Positions 1 through 7,862 of a stretch of 21,292 nt of DNA are shown here, piece after piece (position 1 is the first letter of the stretch; every line of letters begins with the position of its first letter). Source of the DNA: Pseudomonadota bacterium (GTDB lineage: Bacteria > Pseudomonadota > Alphaproteobacteria > Sphingomonadales > Sphingomonadaceae); NCBI GenBank assembly GCA_023386135.1, contig JAEWKG010000044.1, positions 1 to 21,292 of the forward strand, written 5' to 3'. The notes beneath the pieces were generated by a model. The model saw only the letters and a program-made list of their open reading frames with translations. It was not told where the DNA came from and made no database searches. Both the position numbers and the translations under genes were made by a program.

Positions 1-297
1 GCCCAAGGGGGCGCAGATGGCCTCGACTTCGCCCGCCTGCCCGGCGTCGATCGCCGCGCGCGCGGCATTGAGCCGCAATTGGCGGTCGCCGGGAGCGAGA
101 CCGATCGCGCGCTTGAGGGTGGCAAAGCCGGCGTGCGGATCGCCCGACTGGACCTGCGCGATGCCGAGGAACTGCAGCACCGCCGCGTTGGCGGGCGCGC
201 GGTCGGCGGCGCGCTGCGCGAGGTCGCGGGCACCAGCGAAGTCGCCGCCCTGGAACGCCCGGGTGGCAAGCGCCATCTGGCTCTTGATGTCATTCAT
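1..297 (-). CDS. TPR-repeat protein, N-terminal part (runs off left edge)
   Basis: The reverse strand is open from an ATG at 297 to base 1, giving the first 99 residues of a protein that continues outside the window. The sequence begins MNDIKSQMALATRAFQGGDF and shows helix-turn-helix pairs typical of tetratricopeptide repeats: alanines and glycines at TPR spacing, with signature-like stretches such as GDFAGARDLAQRAADRAP and GDPHAGFATLKRAIGLAPGD. TPR arrays are protein-protein scaffolds. No signal peptide is visible, so this end is probably cytoplasmic. In sphingomonads and caulobacters, genes beside large TonB receptors often encode a TPR domain fused to a sulfotransferase, which is a plausible full-length identity, but no catalytic part lies in the window. 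No clear Shine-Dalgarno sequence precedes the ATG. It lies 63 bases after the small secreted protein gene on the same strand. Confidence 0.75.
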   Translation of the reverse strand, partial: MNDIKSQMALATRAFQGGDFAGARDLAQRAADRAPANAAVLQFLGIAQVQSGDPHAGFATLKRAIGLAPGDRQLRLNAARAAIDAGQAGEVEAICAPLG

Positions 298-360
298 GGC
301 TGGGGCTGACTCGCGGCGCGGGAGGCGGGAAGGCCTCGGTCCGGCGCAGGCTGGAGCGTC

Positions 361-606
361 TTACTTGCCCGGCGGAACGATCGACGGGCGATCGCGCTGC
401 TCGGCATAGTTGCGCTTGTTCGCTTCGGAGATCGCGTCCCACTCGGCGCGGGTGTGGCAGGTCTTGGTGGTGAAGCGCGAATTGACCTTCTTCTCGATCT
501 TGCAGATCAGCTGGTCGGGATCCTTCGCGGGATCCTGATCCTGGGCCCACGCCGGCACCGCGATCGTCGCGAGTCCGAGCGCCGTGGCGGCAAGTGCAAT
601 CTTCAT
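361..606 (-). CDS. Small secreted protein with two cysteines, unknown function
   Basis: This 81-residue protein starts at an ATG preceded by AAGGA nine bases upstream. Residues 1-21 form a clear Sec signal peptide ending in Ala-Trp-Ala, so the mature part of about 60 residues should be periplasmic or exported. The mature region is charged and holds two cysteines (C35, C50) that could form a disulfide. C50 is followed by His-Thr-Arg-Ala-Glu-Trp (residues 51-56). A cysteine followed closely by an Ala-Glu-Trp-like motif is, from memory, recurrent in small uncharacterised exported proteins of sphingomonads and xanthomonads; no function is known to me. It lies downstream of the TonB-dependent receptor on the same strand, but the receptor's terminator separates them, so it probably has its own promoter and may be co-transcribed with the TPR gene. 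Confidence 0.75.
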   Translation of the reverse strand: MKIALAATALGLATIAVPAWAQDQDPAKDPDQLICKIEKKVNSRFTTKTCHTRAEWDAISEANKRNYAEQRDRPSIVPPGK

Positions 607-723
607 CTCTGGCAGTCCTTGAAAGGCGAGCGGCCAGGATAGCAGGTCGGCGTGCGGTTTTGAAGGGCGGCGGTTATGTCGACGCCCATACTTCGAGCCG
701 ATCCTGCGATGCCGCCACCAACG

Positions 724-750
724 AAAAAGGGCGGAGCCGAAGCCCCGCCC
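724..750 (-). terminator. Intrinsic terminator of the TonB-dependent receptor gene
   Basis: Read on the minus strand, a 9-bp stem (GGGCGGGGC pairing with GCTCCGCCC, one G-U pair) closes on a TTCG tetraloop and is followed at once by TTTTT (728-724). This is a textbook rho-independent terminator. It lies 27 bases past the receptor's TGA stop at 777-779. The T-tract exists only for minus-strand transcription. Confidence 0.92.
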
Positions 751-776
751 TCATTCTTGTCAGCCTTGCGGCCAGA

Positions 777-3700
777 TCAGAGCTTGAGGCCGACCTGGAC
801 GTAGAAGCGGCGGCCGATCACGTCGTAGAGCGACGGGTCGGTGCCCGACTGCACGTTTGGCGCGTACAGCTCCGGCTTGCGGTCGAACAGGTTGTTCACG
901 CCCAGGCGGAAGGTGAACTTGTCGTCCACGGTCGCCTGGATCGCGGTGTCGACATAGACCGCCGCGTTGGTGCCACCGAACTCTTCACCCGCAAACTGCA
1001 CCGAAGCGCGGTTGCTCATGCCGTCGATGTACCGCACGCGGGTATCCCACGCGAGGTTCTGGTCGAAGTGCAGGATGGTGTCGAGCGAGGCCTTCCAGCG
1101 CGGGAAGCTGGTTCCCAGGTTGGCACCGAAGTACGACACGGTGTCGGCGTAGTCGATGACCACACCCGGCAGTTCCTCGACCTTGTAGTCGAAGATGTAG
1201 TTGGCGAGCAGGTTGAACTGCAGCGCCGAGTCCGGACCGATGAATTCGGTCGGCAGGTTGTAGCCGAGCTGGAAGTCGAGACCCGAGGTCTTGATCGTGC
1301 CCTGGTTGATCGACTGGAAGTAACCAATCGAGTCGCCGCCCAGCGAAGCCGGCAGGTAGATGTAGCTGATGTCCGGCGTACGCACGATGCCCGAGCAGTA
1401 CGGGCTGTTCGGATCGCGGTTCGCGTTCTGGCCGAGGTAGCCGTAGCACGCCGCGATCAGAATGTTCGGATCGGGCGCCAGGATCGCGTCCTTGATGCGG
1501 ATGTTGTAGTAATCCAGCGAGCCGGTGAAGCCCCACTGCTGGAACACCGTACCAACCGTGAACGTGTCGGCCGATTCCGGCTTGAGGTTCGGGTTGCCGG
1601 TAATGCCGAGGAACGCCTGGCTGCCCGGGGTCTGTGCGTAGTTGTTCGCCGCGGCGATCTGGGCCGCGGTGATCGGGTTGCCAGCGGTGCCGCTGGTGGG
1701 GGTGCCACCGCCGATACCGGTCTGGATGCACAGGTTGCGCGCCGCGTCACCACCGGTCTGACGGTAGTTGGTGAACGACGAGCAGGGGTCGAAGTACTGC
1801 GGGAACGAACCGCCGCCCGAGAACAGCTCGCCGAAGATCGGCGCGCGGACGGTGTGCTGATAGCTGCCGCGCAGGCGGAAGCCGTCGAACGGCTCGACGC
1901 TGAGCGTCGCACCGTAGGCCCACGAACCCTGGCTCTTTCCGTCGATACCGTTCTCGATATCGTTGAAGTCGCTGGTCGAGTGGCGGGCCTGCAGGGTCAG
2001 TTCGGCCGAGTTGACGAAACCGTCACGGATCAGCGGGATGTTGAGCTCGCCGAAGTAGTCCATGAAGGTGTTGGTGCCGTGGTCGTCGGTACCGGTGTTG
2101 AAGCCGGCGATCGGACCGTTCAGCGTACCGGCGTCGAACTGGTAGACGAACTTGCGGTGTTCGGCACCGAGCACGACCGAGAGGTCACCCGCCGGAAGCG
2201 AGGCGACCTTGCCGGTGATGTAGCCCTGGAAGATTTCCTGGGTGAACTCGGTGGTGGTGAACGCCGGCTCCGCGACGAAGTCGATGCACGCCTGCGACAG
2301 CGGCTGGATGCCGAACGGGTTGAAGCCGCCAGCGCACTGCGAGGCGCCACCGTCGGCCGCTTCGAGCAGGCCCTGCACCTTCTGCACGTTGACGTTGCCG
2401 CCAAGGCTGTCGGTGATCGTGGTCTTGCCCTTCGAAGCGTAGGCTTCGTAGTTCCAGCCCGGGGCGAACTCGCCACGGACGCCGAACAGGCCCTGGACCA
2501 CTTCGTTGGTCAAGGTTTCCTGGCGGAGGCCGGTGTCGAGGAAGCGCTTCGAGATCTGGAACGGCTCGGTCGCGCCGGCGCCAACCAGGTTCGGGTTGTC
2601 GCCCGTACGCGACGCGAGCAGCGTGCGCAGGTCGGCCGGGATGAACGGGTTGGTGATTGGCACGATGAACGCGGCGTTACGCTTACCCGGGACGACCAGG
2701 TTCGAGGTCGCGTTGCGGACCGAGGTCTGCGTGGTCGGGTTCTGCACGGTGGTGCTGACCGGGGTCGGCGCCAGCGCGGTGGCCGACGAGTACTTGGTCC
2801 AGCCGCCCTGCGCGAAGAACTCGAGCGCGTCGCTGACCTTGTAGTGGCCGACGCCGAACACGGAGTCACGCTTGTACGGCAGCACCAGCAGGTTGATGAT
2901 GTCGAAGTTGTACGAATAGAAGTCCGGCAGGAAGTTGAGGTTCGGGTTGACGCCCGCACCCGGACGCAGGTTGGTCACGTCCTCCGGATTGTTGAACACG
3001 CCGGTGCCGAACAGGGTGCCGTCGTTGTTGAACGAGATGTTCGACGAACCGGCCTTCGGGCCCTTGCCGGCCGCGATGCCGTAAGTCGCGAACACCGCGT
3101 CGATGGCGGCCTGCGAAACGGGGTTGGCTCCTTCGACCAGACGGCCGCTCGGGAAGGTGCGGGTGGTCGAGGTCGCCTGTGCCGAGAACGGACGCTGCGA
3201 CTTGATCAGGCCCTGGCGCTCCGAGTGCTCGGCGGCGATGGCGATGTTGCCGCGGTCTTCGGCGAAGTTGCCGCCGATCACGCCGCTGACCTGCCATTCG
3301 CGGGCGTCGGCCGCCGCGGTGTTGGCATACGTGCCGCGCAGGTCGATACCCTCGAAGTTCTGCTTCATGCGGATGTTGACGACACCCGCGATCGCGTCCG
3401 CGCCGTACGCCGCGCCGGCGCCGCCGGTGACGACTTCGATGCGCTCGATCAGGCCCTGCGGAATGGTGTTGAGGTCGACCGTCTGGTCGGACGCCGACAC
3501 CATCGGACGGCGGCCGTCGATGAGGACGAGGTTACGGTTCGAGCCGAGGCCGCGAAGGTCGACGTTCGACTGGCCGCCGTTGCCCGGGTTGTTCGAGGTG
3601 GTGCTGCCCGCCGGATTGACCTGCGGCAGCGTGTTGAGGAACGTGTCGAGCGTAACGTCGGCGTTCTTGACCGTCTCTTCGCCGGTCACGACCGCGATCG

Positions 3701-3890
3701 GGCTGTTGGCTTCGAGGTTCGGGCGGATGATGCGCGAGCCGGTGACGACGATCGGCGCGCCGGTATCTTCGGTGGTGGTGGTTTCACCGGTCGGATCGCT
3801 CGCTTCCTGCGCGTACGCGGTCTGCGAAGCCAGGGCCGCGCCGAGGACCGCAGTCGCCGAACCAGCCTTGAGGATCTGTTGGAATTTCAC
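777..3890 (-). CDS. TonB-dependent outer-membrane receptor
   Basis: This is a 1037-residue outer-membrane active transporter driven by TonB-ExbBD. Residues 1-28 are a signal peptide ending Ala-Tyr-Ala-Gln. A TonB-box-like APIVVTGSRI lies near residues 45-54, followed by the plug domain (about 62-180) with LRGLGSNRNLVLIDGRR and RIEVVTGGAGAAYGADAIAGVVNI. The remainder is a long beta-barrel with alternating aromatic strands, ending RRFYVQVGLKL. Predicted extracellular segments carry paired cysteines (near SQCAGGFNPFG/QACIDF, DPCSSF/NLCIQ and AACYG/PYCSG) that may form loop disulfides. The start is GTG at 3890, with GAAAGGG nine bases upstream. Size and style match the large receptors of Sphingomonadales, Caulobacterales and Xanthomonadales, whose substrates (carbohydrates, lipids, aromatics) are usually unknown. 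It is transcribed divergently from acyl-CoA degradation genes, which hints at a lipid-like substrate; that is inference only. Confidence 0.95.
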   Translation of the reverse strand: MKFQQILKAGSATAVLGAALASQTAYAQEASDPTGETTTTEDTGAPIVVTGSRIIRPNLEANSPIAVVTGEETVKNADVTLDTFLNTLPQVNPAGSTTSNNPGNGGQSNVDLRGLGSNRNLVLIDGRRPMVSASDQTVDLNTIPQGLIERIEVVTGGAGAAYGADAIAGVVNIRMKQNFEGIDLRGTYANTAAADAREWQVSGVIGGNFAEDRGNIAIAAEHSERQGLIKSQRPFSAQATSTTRTFPSGRLVEGANPVSQAAIDAVFATYGIAAGKGPKAGSSNISFNNDGTLFGTGVFNNPEDVTNLRPGAGVNPNLNFLPDFYSYNFDIINLLVLPYKRDSVFGVGHYKVSDALEFFAQGGWTKYSSATALAPTPVSTTVQNPTTQTSVRNATSNLVVPGKRNAAFIVPITNPFIPADLRTLLASRTGDNPNLVGAGATEPFQISKRFLDTGLRQETLTNEVVQGLFGVRGEFAPGWNYEAYASKGKTTITDSLGGNVNVQKVQGLLEAADGGASQCAGGFNPFGIQPLSQACIDFVAEPAFTTTEFTQEIFQGYITGKVASLPAGDLSVVLGAEHRKFVYQFDAGTLNGPIAGFNTGTDDHGTNTFMDYFGELNIPLIRDGFVNSAELTLQARHSTSDFNDIENGIDGKSQGSWAYGATLSVEPFDGFRLRGSYQHTVRAPIFGELFSGGGSFPQYFDPCSSFTNYRQTGGDAARNLCIQTGIGGGTPTSGTAGNPITAAQIAAANNYAQTPGSQAFLGITGNPNLKPESADTFTVGTVFQQWGFTGSLDYYNIRIKDAILAPDPNILIAACYGYLGQNANRDPNSPYCSGIVRTPDISYIYLPASLGGDSIGYFQSINQGTIKTSGLDFQLGYNLPTEFIGPDSALQFNLLANYIFDYKVEELPGVVIDYADTVSYFGANLGTSFPRWKASLDTILHFDQNLAWDTRVRYIDGMSNRASVQFAGEEFGGTNAAVYVDTAIQATVDDKFTFRLGVNNLFDRKPELYAPNVQSGTDPSLYDVIGRRFYVQVGLKL

Positions 3891-3947
3891 GTTGTGTATC
3901 CCTTTCGAACAGCGGTTTATCCGCCTGTTTCCAGCCCCAACGGGATC

Positions 3948-3965
3948 GCGGGTGCGCGCACCCGC
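3948..3965. repeat. 18-bp perfect palindrome upstream of the receptor gene
   Basis: GCGGGTGCG is followed directly by its reverse complement CGCACCCGC. The centre lies about 66 bases before the receptor's GTG start. It could be an operator for a dimeric regulator or an element of the receptor's 5' leader. There is no T-tract on either side, so it is not a simple terminator. Confidence 0.6.
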
Positions 3966-4047
3966 TGAATCCTGTTATGGATGGGTGCGCTTTGGCCCCG
4001 CCAAGCGCCACTTTGCAAAGCGTTTCGGCCCACTCTTCGCAAATGTT

Positions 4048-4078
4048 GCAAATCTGTGGCGCACGAACCACAGGTTGC
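4048..4078. repeat. Imperfect inverted repeat in the divergent promoter region
   Basis: The left arm GCAAATCTGTGG (4048-4059) pairs with the right arm CCACAGGTTGC (4068-4078). CTGTGG/CCACAG is a perfect 6-bp core and GCAA/TTGC a perfect outer 4 bp, separated by a small bulge; the spacer is 8 bases. A second GCAAAT lies just to the left (4039-4044). The arrangement suits a regulator-binding site near the middle of the divergent region. Confidence 0.55.
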
Positions 4079-4100
4079 CGCGCACGGCGCACGAGTGTGT

Positions 4101-4147
4101 CTCGAAGGCGAGATGTTGCGCACGATTCTTGCTGACTCGAAGGCGAG
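4101..4147. repeat. Pair of 12-bp direct repeats, each an inverted repeat
   Basis: CTCGAAGGCGAG occurs at 4101-4112 and again at 4136-4147, 35 bases apart start to start. Each copy is itself an inverted repeat (CTCG-AAGG-CGAG). The first extends to TCTCG-AAGG-CGAGA. Between the copies lies one of the three GCGCACGA octamers. Two identical dyad-symmetric sites at a spacing of three to three and a half helical turns look like paired operators. Confidence 0.6.
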
Positions 4148-4293
4148 CGAGCCGGGGCCGCGAATTCGCAAAAAGCCGCCCTGAATCAATGTGGCGCCCA
4201 GCGACGGGGCCGGTCGCCGCTCTGCGACGCTTGACCCCACCTGACCTGCCGTTTACGCGAACGTCAAGTCAGTTGCACAGAAGGACCGATCGC

Positions 4294-5466
4294 ATGAGCA
4301 CAGCCTATATCGTCGACGCAGTGCGCACCGCCGGCGGCCGCCGGGGCGGGAAGCTTGCCGGCGTGCACCCGGTCGATCTTGCCGCCGCCTCGCTCGATGC
4401 CCTGGTCAGCCGGACGGGTATCGATCCCGCGCGGGTGGACGACGTGGTGATGGGCTGCGTAACCCAGGCCGGCGAGCAATCGATGCAGGTCGGGCGCATG
4501 GCGGTGCTCGCGTCCAAGACCCTCCCGCAATCGACCCCTGCCGTGACCATCGACCGCCAGTGCGGATCGAGCCAGCAGGCGATCCAGTTCGCCGCGCAGG
4601 CGGTGATGAGCGGCACGCAGGACGCGGTGATCGCCGCAGGCATCGAGAGCATGAGCCGGGTGCCGATGGGCACCAACCTGACCTTCCATCTGAAAGAAGG
4701 GCTGGGTCACTACAAGTCGCCCGGGCTGGAAGCGAAGTATCCCGGCATCATGTGGTCGCAGTTCGCGGGCGCCGAGATGCTGTGCGACAAGTACGGCTTC
4801 ACCAAGGAAGACCTCGACCGGTTCGGCTACGAGAGTCAGCGCAAGGCGATCGCGGCGACCGAGAGCGGCGCGTTCGAGCGCGAGATCGTGCCGATCACCA
4901 TCCAGACCCCCGAGGGCGAAGCGCAGCACACCGTCGACGAAGGCATCCGCTTCGACGCGACGCCGGAGAGCATCGCCGGGGTCAAGCTGCTCAAGGAAGG
5001 CGGCCGGCTGACCGCCGCCACCTCCAGCCAGATTTGCGACGGTTCCAGCGCGGCCTTGATCGTGTCCGAAGCCGCGCTCAAGGAACTCGGCCTGACGCCG
5101 CGTGCGCGCATCCACACGCTGACGGTGACCGCGGGCGACCCGGTGATCATGCTCGAAGAACCGCTGTTCGCGACCGACAAGGCGCTCGCTCGCGCCGGCC
5201 TCAAGATCGACGACATCGACCTCTACGAGGTCAACGAGGCCTTCGCCTCGGTCCCGCTCGCCTGGCTCAAGCACACCGGCGCCGATCCGAGCCGCCTCAA
5301 CGTCAACGGCGGCGCGATCGCGCTCGGGCACCCGCTCGGCGCCAGCGGCACCAAGCTGATGGCGACCCTGCTCAATGCGCTCCAGGCGCGCGGCAAGAAA
5401 TACGGCCTGCAGACGATGTGCGAAGGCGGCGGCGTCGCCAACGTGACCATTATCGAAGCGGTCTGA
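4294..5466 (+). CDS. Thiolase, acetyl-CoA acetyltransferase family
   Basis: A 390-residue thiolase, full length for the family. It catalyses CoA-dependent cleavage of 3-ketoacyl-CoA (last step of beta-oxidation) or the reverse condensation. The acylated cysteine is C90 in TIDRQCGSSQQAI; NEAF is at 314-317; the catalytic His is H346 in GGAIALGHPLGASG; the second catalytic cysteine is C376 in CEGGGVANVTI. Segments GCVTQAGEQS (54-63) and GIESMSRVPMG (116-126) recall FadA5/FadA-type degradative thiolases more than biosynthetic PhaA, though this is judgement from memory. The ATG at 4294 follows AAGGAC (4281-4286); the frame stays open far upstream but that stretch has no coding character. The dehydrogenase gene begins 25 bases after the stop, so the two form an operon. 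Confidence 0.93.
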   Translation: MSTAYIVDAVRTAGGRRGGKLAGVHPVDLAAASLDALVSRTGIDPARVDDVVMGCVTQAGEQSMQVGRMAVLASKTLPQSTPAVTIDRQCGSSQQAIQFAAQAVMSGTQDAVIAAGIESMSRVPMGTNLTFHLKEGLGHYKSPGLEAKYPGIMWSQFAGAEMLCDKYGFTKEDLDRFGYESQRKAIAATESGAFEREIVPITIQTPEGEAQHTVDEGIRFDATPESIAGVKLLKEGGRLTAATSSQICDGSSAALIVSEAALKELGLTPRARIHTLTVTAGDPVIMLEEPLFATDKALARAGLKIDDIDLYEVNEAFASVPLAWLKHTGADPSRLNVNGGAIALGHPLGASGTKLMATLLNALQARGKKYGLQTMCEGGGVANVTIIEAV

Positions 5467-5491
5467 TCCATTCCAATCGGGAGAGAGTTTG

Positions 5492-6274
<783 letters not shown>

Positions 6275-6331
6275 GCCGATGCGCTTTCCTACACGCCCGA
6301 CGGTCGGTTAGACCGCTGGCGATGACGTTTT

Positions 6332-6382
6332 CCGGCGCTCTTCTTCCCGCTTTCGATGGCGGGTCGAAGGGCGCCGGTTTTT
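6332..6382 (+). terminator. Intrinsic terminator after the thiolase-dehydrogenase operon
   Basis: The outer stem CCGGCGC (6332-6338) pairs with GCGCCGG (6371-6377). It continues with a T-G pair, CTTC/GAAG, a 2-by-2 internal loop, and CCCGC/GCGGG around an 8-base loop. TTTTT follows at 6378-6382. The T-tract is present only for plus-strand transcription. This separates the dehydrogenase from the crotonase gene, which must have its own promoter in the next 58 bases or rely on read-through. Confidence 0.9.
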
Positions 6383-6415
6383 CTTGTCCAGAACACCGTG
6401 ACAAGTGTGACAAGT
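6383..6415. promoter_or_regulatory. Tandem GTGACAAGT repeat with inverted CTTGTC: candidate operator
   Basis: GTGACAAGT occurs twice back to back (6398-6406, 6407-6415). CTTGTC at 6383-6388 is the reverse complement of the GACAAG in each copy, giving an inverted repeat as well. The cluster lies between the terminator and the ribosome-binding site of the crotonase gene, where a promoter or operator should be. The local MarR protein is one possible binder. Confidence 0.5.
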
Positions 6416-6440
6416 CCAACATTTCGGGAAGGATTGCGGC

Positions 6441-7313
6441 ATGAGCGGCTACAGCCAGATTACCTACCAACGCCAAGGCCCGGCGGCGATCATCACGCTC
6501 AACCGGCCCGAGAAAATGAACGCCTTCACCCGCACGATGATGGACGAGATCATTGCCGCGATGGACGAGGCCGATGCCGACGACGCGGTGCGCGCGGTGG
6601 TGTTCACCGGCAGCGGCGAGCGCGCGTTCTGTGCGGGCGCCGACCTGACGCCGGAGGGCGGGGGCCAGGTGTTCTCCGATCCCAACCCCGTCTCGGACCT
6701 GTCCGACGAGCGCGTGCGCGACGGCGGCGGCCGTCTGACCCTGCGCTTGTTCGACAGCAAGAAGCCGCTGATCTCCGCCTGCAACGGCGTCGCGGTCGGG
6801 GTCGGCATCACCATGCAACTGCCGATGGACATCCGCCTCGCCTCCGACAACGCGCGCTACGGCTTCGTGTTCGCGCGCCGCGGGATCGTGCCCGAGGCCG
6901 CTTCGAGCTGGTTCCTGCCGCGGATCGTCGGCGTGCCGACCGCGCTCGAGTGGTGCATGACCGGGCGGCTGTTCGATGCCGCCGAGGCGCTCGACAAAGG
7001 CCTCGTGCGATCGGTTCACCCGCAGGGCGAACTGATGGACGCGGCGCTGGCCAAGGTTGCCGAGATCGCCGACAACACCTCCGCGGTGTCGGTGGCGATG
7101 ACCCGCGCGATGCTCTGGCGCCTGTCCGCCACCGGGCACCCGATGATGGCCCACCGGGTCGACAGCCGCGCGATCTACCGCCTCAGCCGCAGCGCCGACG
7201 CGCGCGAGGGCATCCAGAGCTTCCTCGAGAAGCGCAATCCCGCCTATCCCGACACTGTCAGCGGCGACATGCCGGACTTCTATCCGTGGTGGGAGCAGCC
7301 CGGTTACGAGTGA
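6441..7313 (+). CDS. Crotonase-family enzyme (enoyl-CoA hydratase/isomerase)
   Basis: A 290-residue crotonase-fold protein acting on acyl-CoA thioesters. The oxyanion-hole loops are CAGADL (64-69) and NGVAVGVG (115-122). Aligned by eye with rat mitochondrial enoyl-CoA hydratase, the two catalytic glutamates E144 and E164 fall on T124 and F144, so it lacks the classical hydratase pair. A glutamate is present at E152 in GIVPEAASSW, the position occupied by the PEGCSS glutamate of peroxisomal delta3,delta2-enoyl-CoA isomerases (ECI2/Eci1). Double-bond isomerisation is therefore at least as likely as hydration. The ATG at 6441 follows GGAAGGA. The gene stands behind a terminator and is followed 43 bases later by a MarR gene, probably in the same transcript. 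Confidence 0.9.
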   Translation: MSGYSQITYQRQGPAAIITLNRPEKMNAFTRTMMDEIIAAMDEADADDAVRAVVFTGSGERAFCAGADLTPEGGGQVFSDPNPVSDLSDERVRDGGGRLTLRLFDSKKPLISACNGVAVGVGITMQLPMDIRLASDNARYGFVFARRGIVPEAASSWFLPRIVGVPTALEWCMTGRLFDAAEALDKGLVRSVHPQGELMDAALAKVAEIADNTSAVSVAMTRAMLWRLSATGHPMMAHRVDSRAIYRLSRSADAREGIQSFLEKRNPAYPDTVSGDMPDFYPWWEQPGYE

Positions 7314-7356
7314 CGCGCTTGCCTTGCGCGGCGCATCGCTCGATAACCCGTTGCAG

Positions 7357-7836
7357 ATGAAACAGACCTCTGCTCCCGCCCGGCTGTCCGAGTTCCTGCC
7401 CTACCTGCTGTCGGTGACCTCGAACGCAGTCAGCACGCGGGTGGCCGACGCCTACCGGGCGAAGTTCGGGCTGCGCATCCCGGAATGGCGGGTGATGGCG
7501 GTGCTGGGGGATTCGGGCGCGCTGACCCAGCGCGAGCTCACCAGCGCGACCCTGATGGACAAGGTGGCGGTCAACCGCGCGTGCAAGGCGCTGGAGGACC
7601 GCGGGCTGGCCGCGCGCCAGGCCAACGAGCGCGACGGACGCTCGCACCACCTGGAGCTGACCAAGGAAGGCCGCGCGATGCACGGGCGGATCATGCCGCT
7701 CGCGCTGGAGATGGAAGCGCGATTGTTCGACAGCTTCACCGAGGCCGAGCGGCAGGAGTTCGCGTCACTTTGCGCCCGGCTGCGCGCCGCGGCCCGCGAG
7801 TTGCAGGCCGGGCCGGCGGGCGGCGGGATCGACTGA
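7357..7836 (+). CDS. MarR-family transcriptional regulator
   Basis: A 159-residue MarR-type dimeric winged-helix regulator. Residues 10-40 and 110-150 are the dimerisation helices. The winged helix spans about 43-105: IPEWRVMAVLGDSGALTQRE, then the recognition helix region DKVAVNRACKALEDRGLA, and the wing ERDGRSHHLELTKEG. MarR proteins usually repress adjacent genes and release DNA on binding aromatic or acyl-CoA-like ligands. Its place at the end of acyl-CoA genes suggests control of that group, possibly at the GTGACAAGT repeats at 6398-6415; this is inference. I chose the ATG at 7357; a TTG 33 bases earlier in frame is less likely. No good Shine-Dalgarno precedes either. It converges on tadC with 26 bases between stops. 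Confidence 0.88.
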   Translation: MKQTSAPARLSEFLPYLLSVTSNAVSTRVADAYRAKFGLRIPEWRVMAVLGDSGALTQRELTSATLMDKVAVNRACKALEDRGLAARQANERDGRSHHLELTKEGRAMHGRIMPLALEMEARLFDSFTEAERQEFASLCARLRAAARELQAGPAGGGID

Positions 7837-7862
7837 GCGCCCGCCGCGGCGCCGGCCGTGCG

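Larger units (their letters stand above)
3891..4293. promoter_or_regulatory. Divergent intergenic control region, rich in repeats
   Basis: No credible gene lies in these 403 bases between the divergent receptor and thiolase genes; the open frames crossing it are extensions of shadow frames. It is less GC-rich than the flanking genes. It holds a small hairpin (GCGG-TTTAT-CCGC, 3912-3924) just upstream of the receptor's ribosome-binding site, an 18-bp perfect palindrome (3948-3965), a long imperfect inverted repeat (4048-4078), a 12-bp direct repeat (4101-4112 and 4136-4147), and three copies of GCGCACGA (4059-4066, 4087-4094, 4118-4125). The thiolase ribosome-binding site AAGGAC is at 4281-4286. 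Promoters for both genes should be here, but I could not assign -35/-10 pairs with confidence. Confidence 0.7.

Noticed and set aside
594..3968. A very long plus-strand open frame (about 1120 codons) opposite the TonB receptor.
   Set aside because: Its translation is arginine/valine/aspartate-rich low-complexity sequence with no domain, and it is the antisense frame of a gene with strong GC bias at third positions. The minus-strand receptor has a signal peptide, plug domain, ribosome-binding site and terminator.
3103..4293. Upstream extension of the thiolase frame by almost 400 codons.
   Set aside because: The extension crosses the receptor gene antisense and the intergenic region and has no thiolase-like sequence; the ATG at 4294 has AAGGAC and a normal family N-terminus.
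7837..7862. GC palindrome CGCCGCGGCG between the MarR and tadC stops, considered as a terminator.
   Set aside because: It is short, lacks a T-tract on both strands, and such GC runs are common in this base composition.
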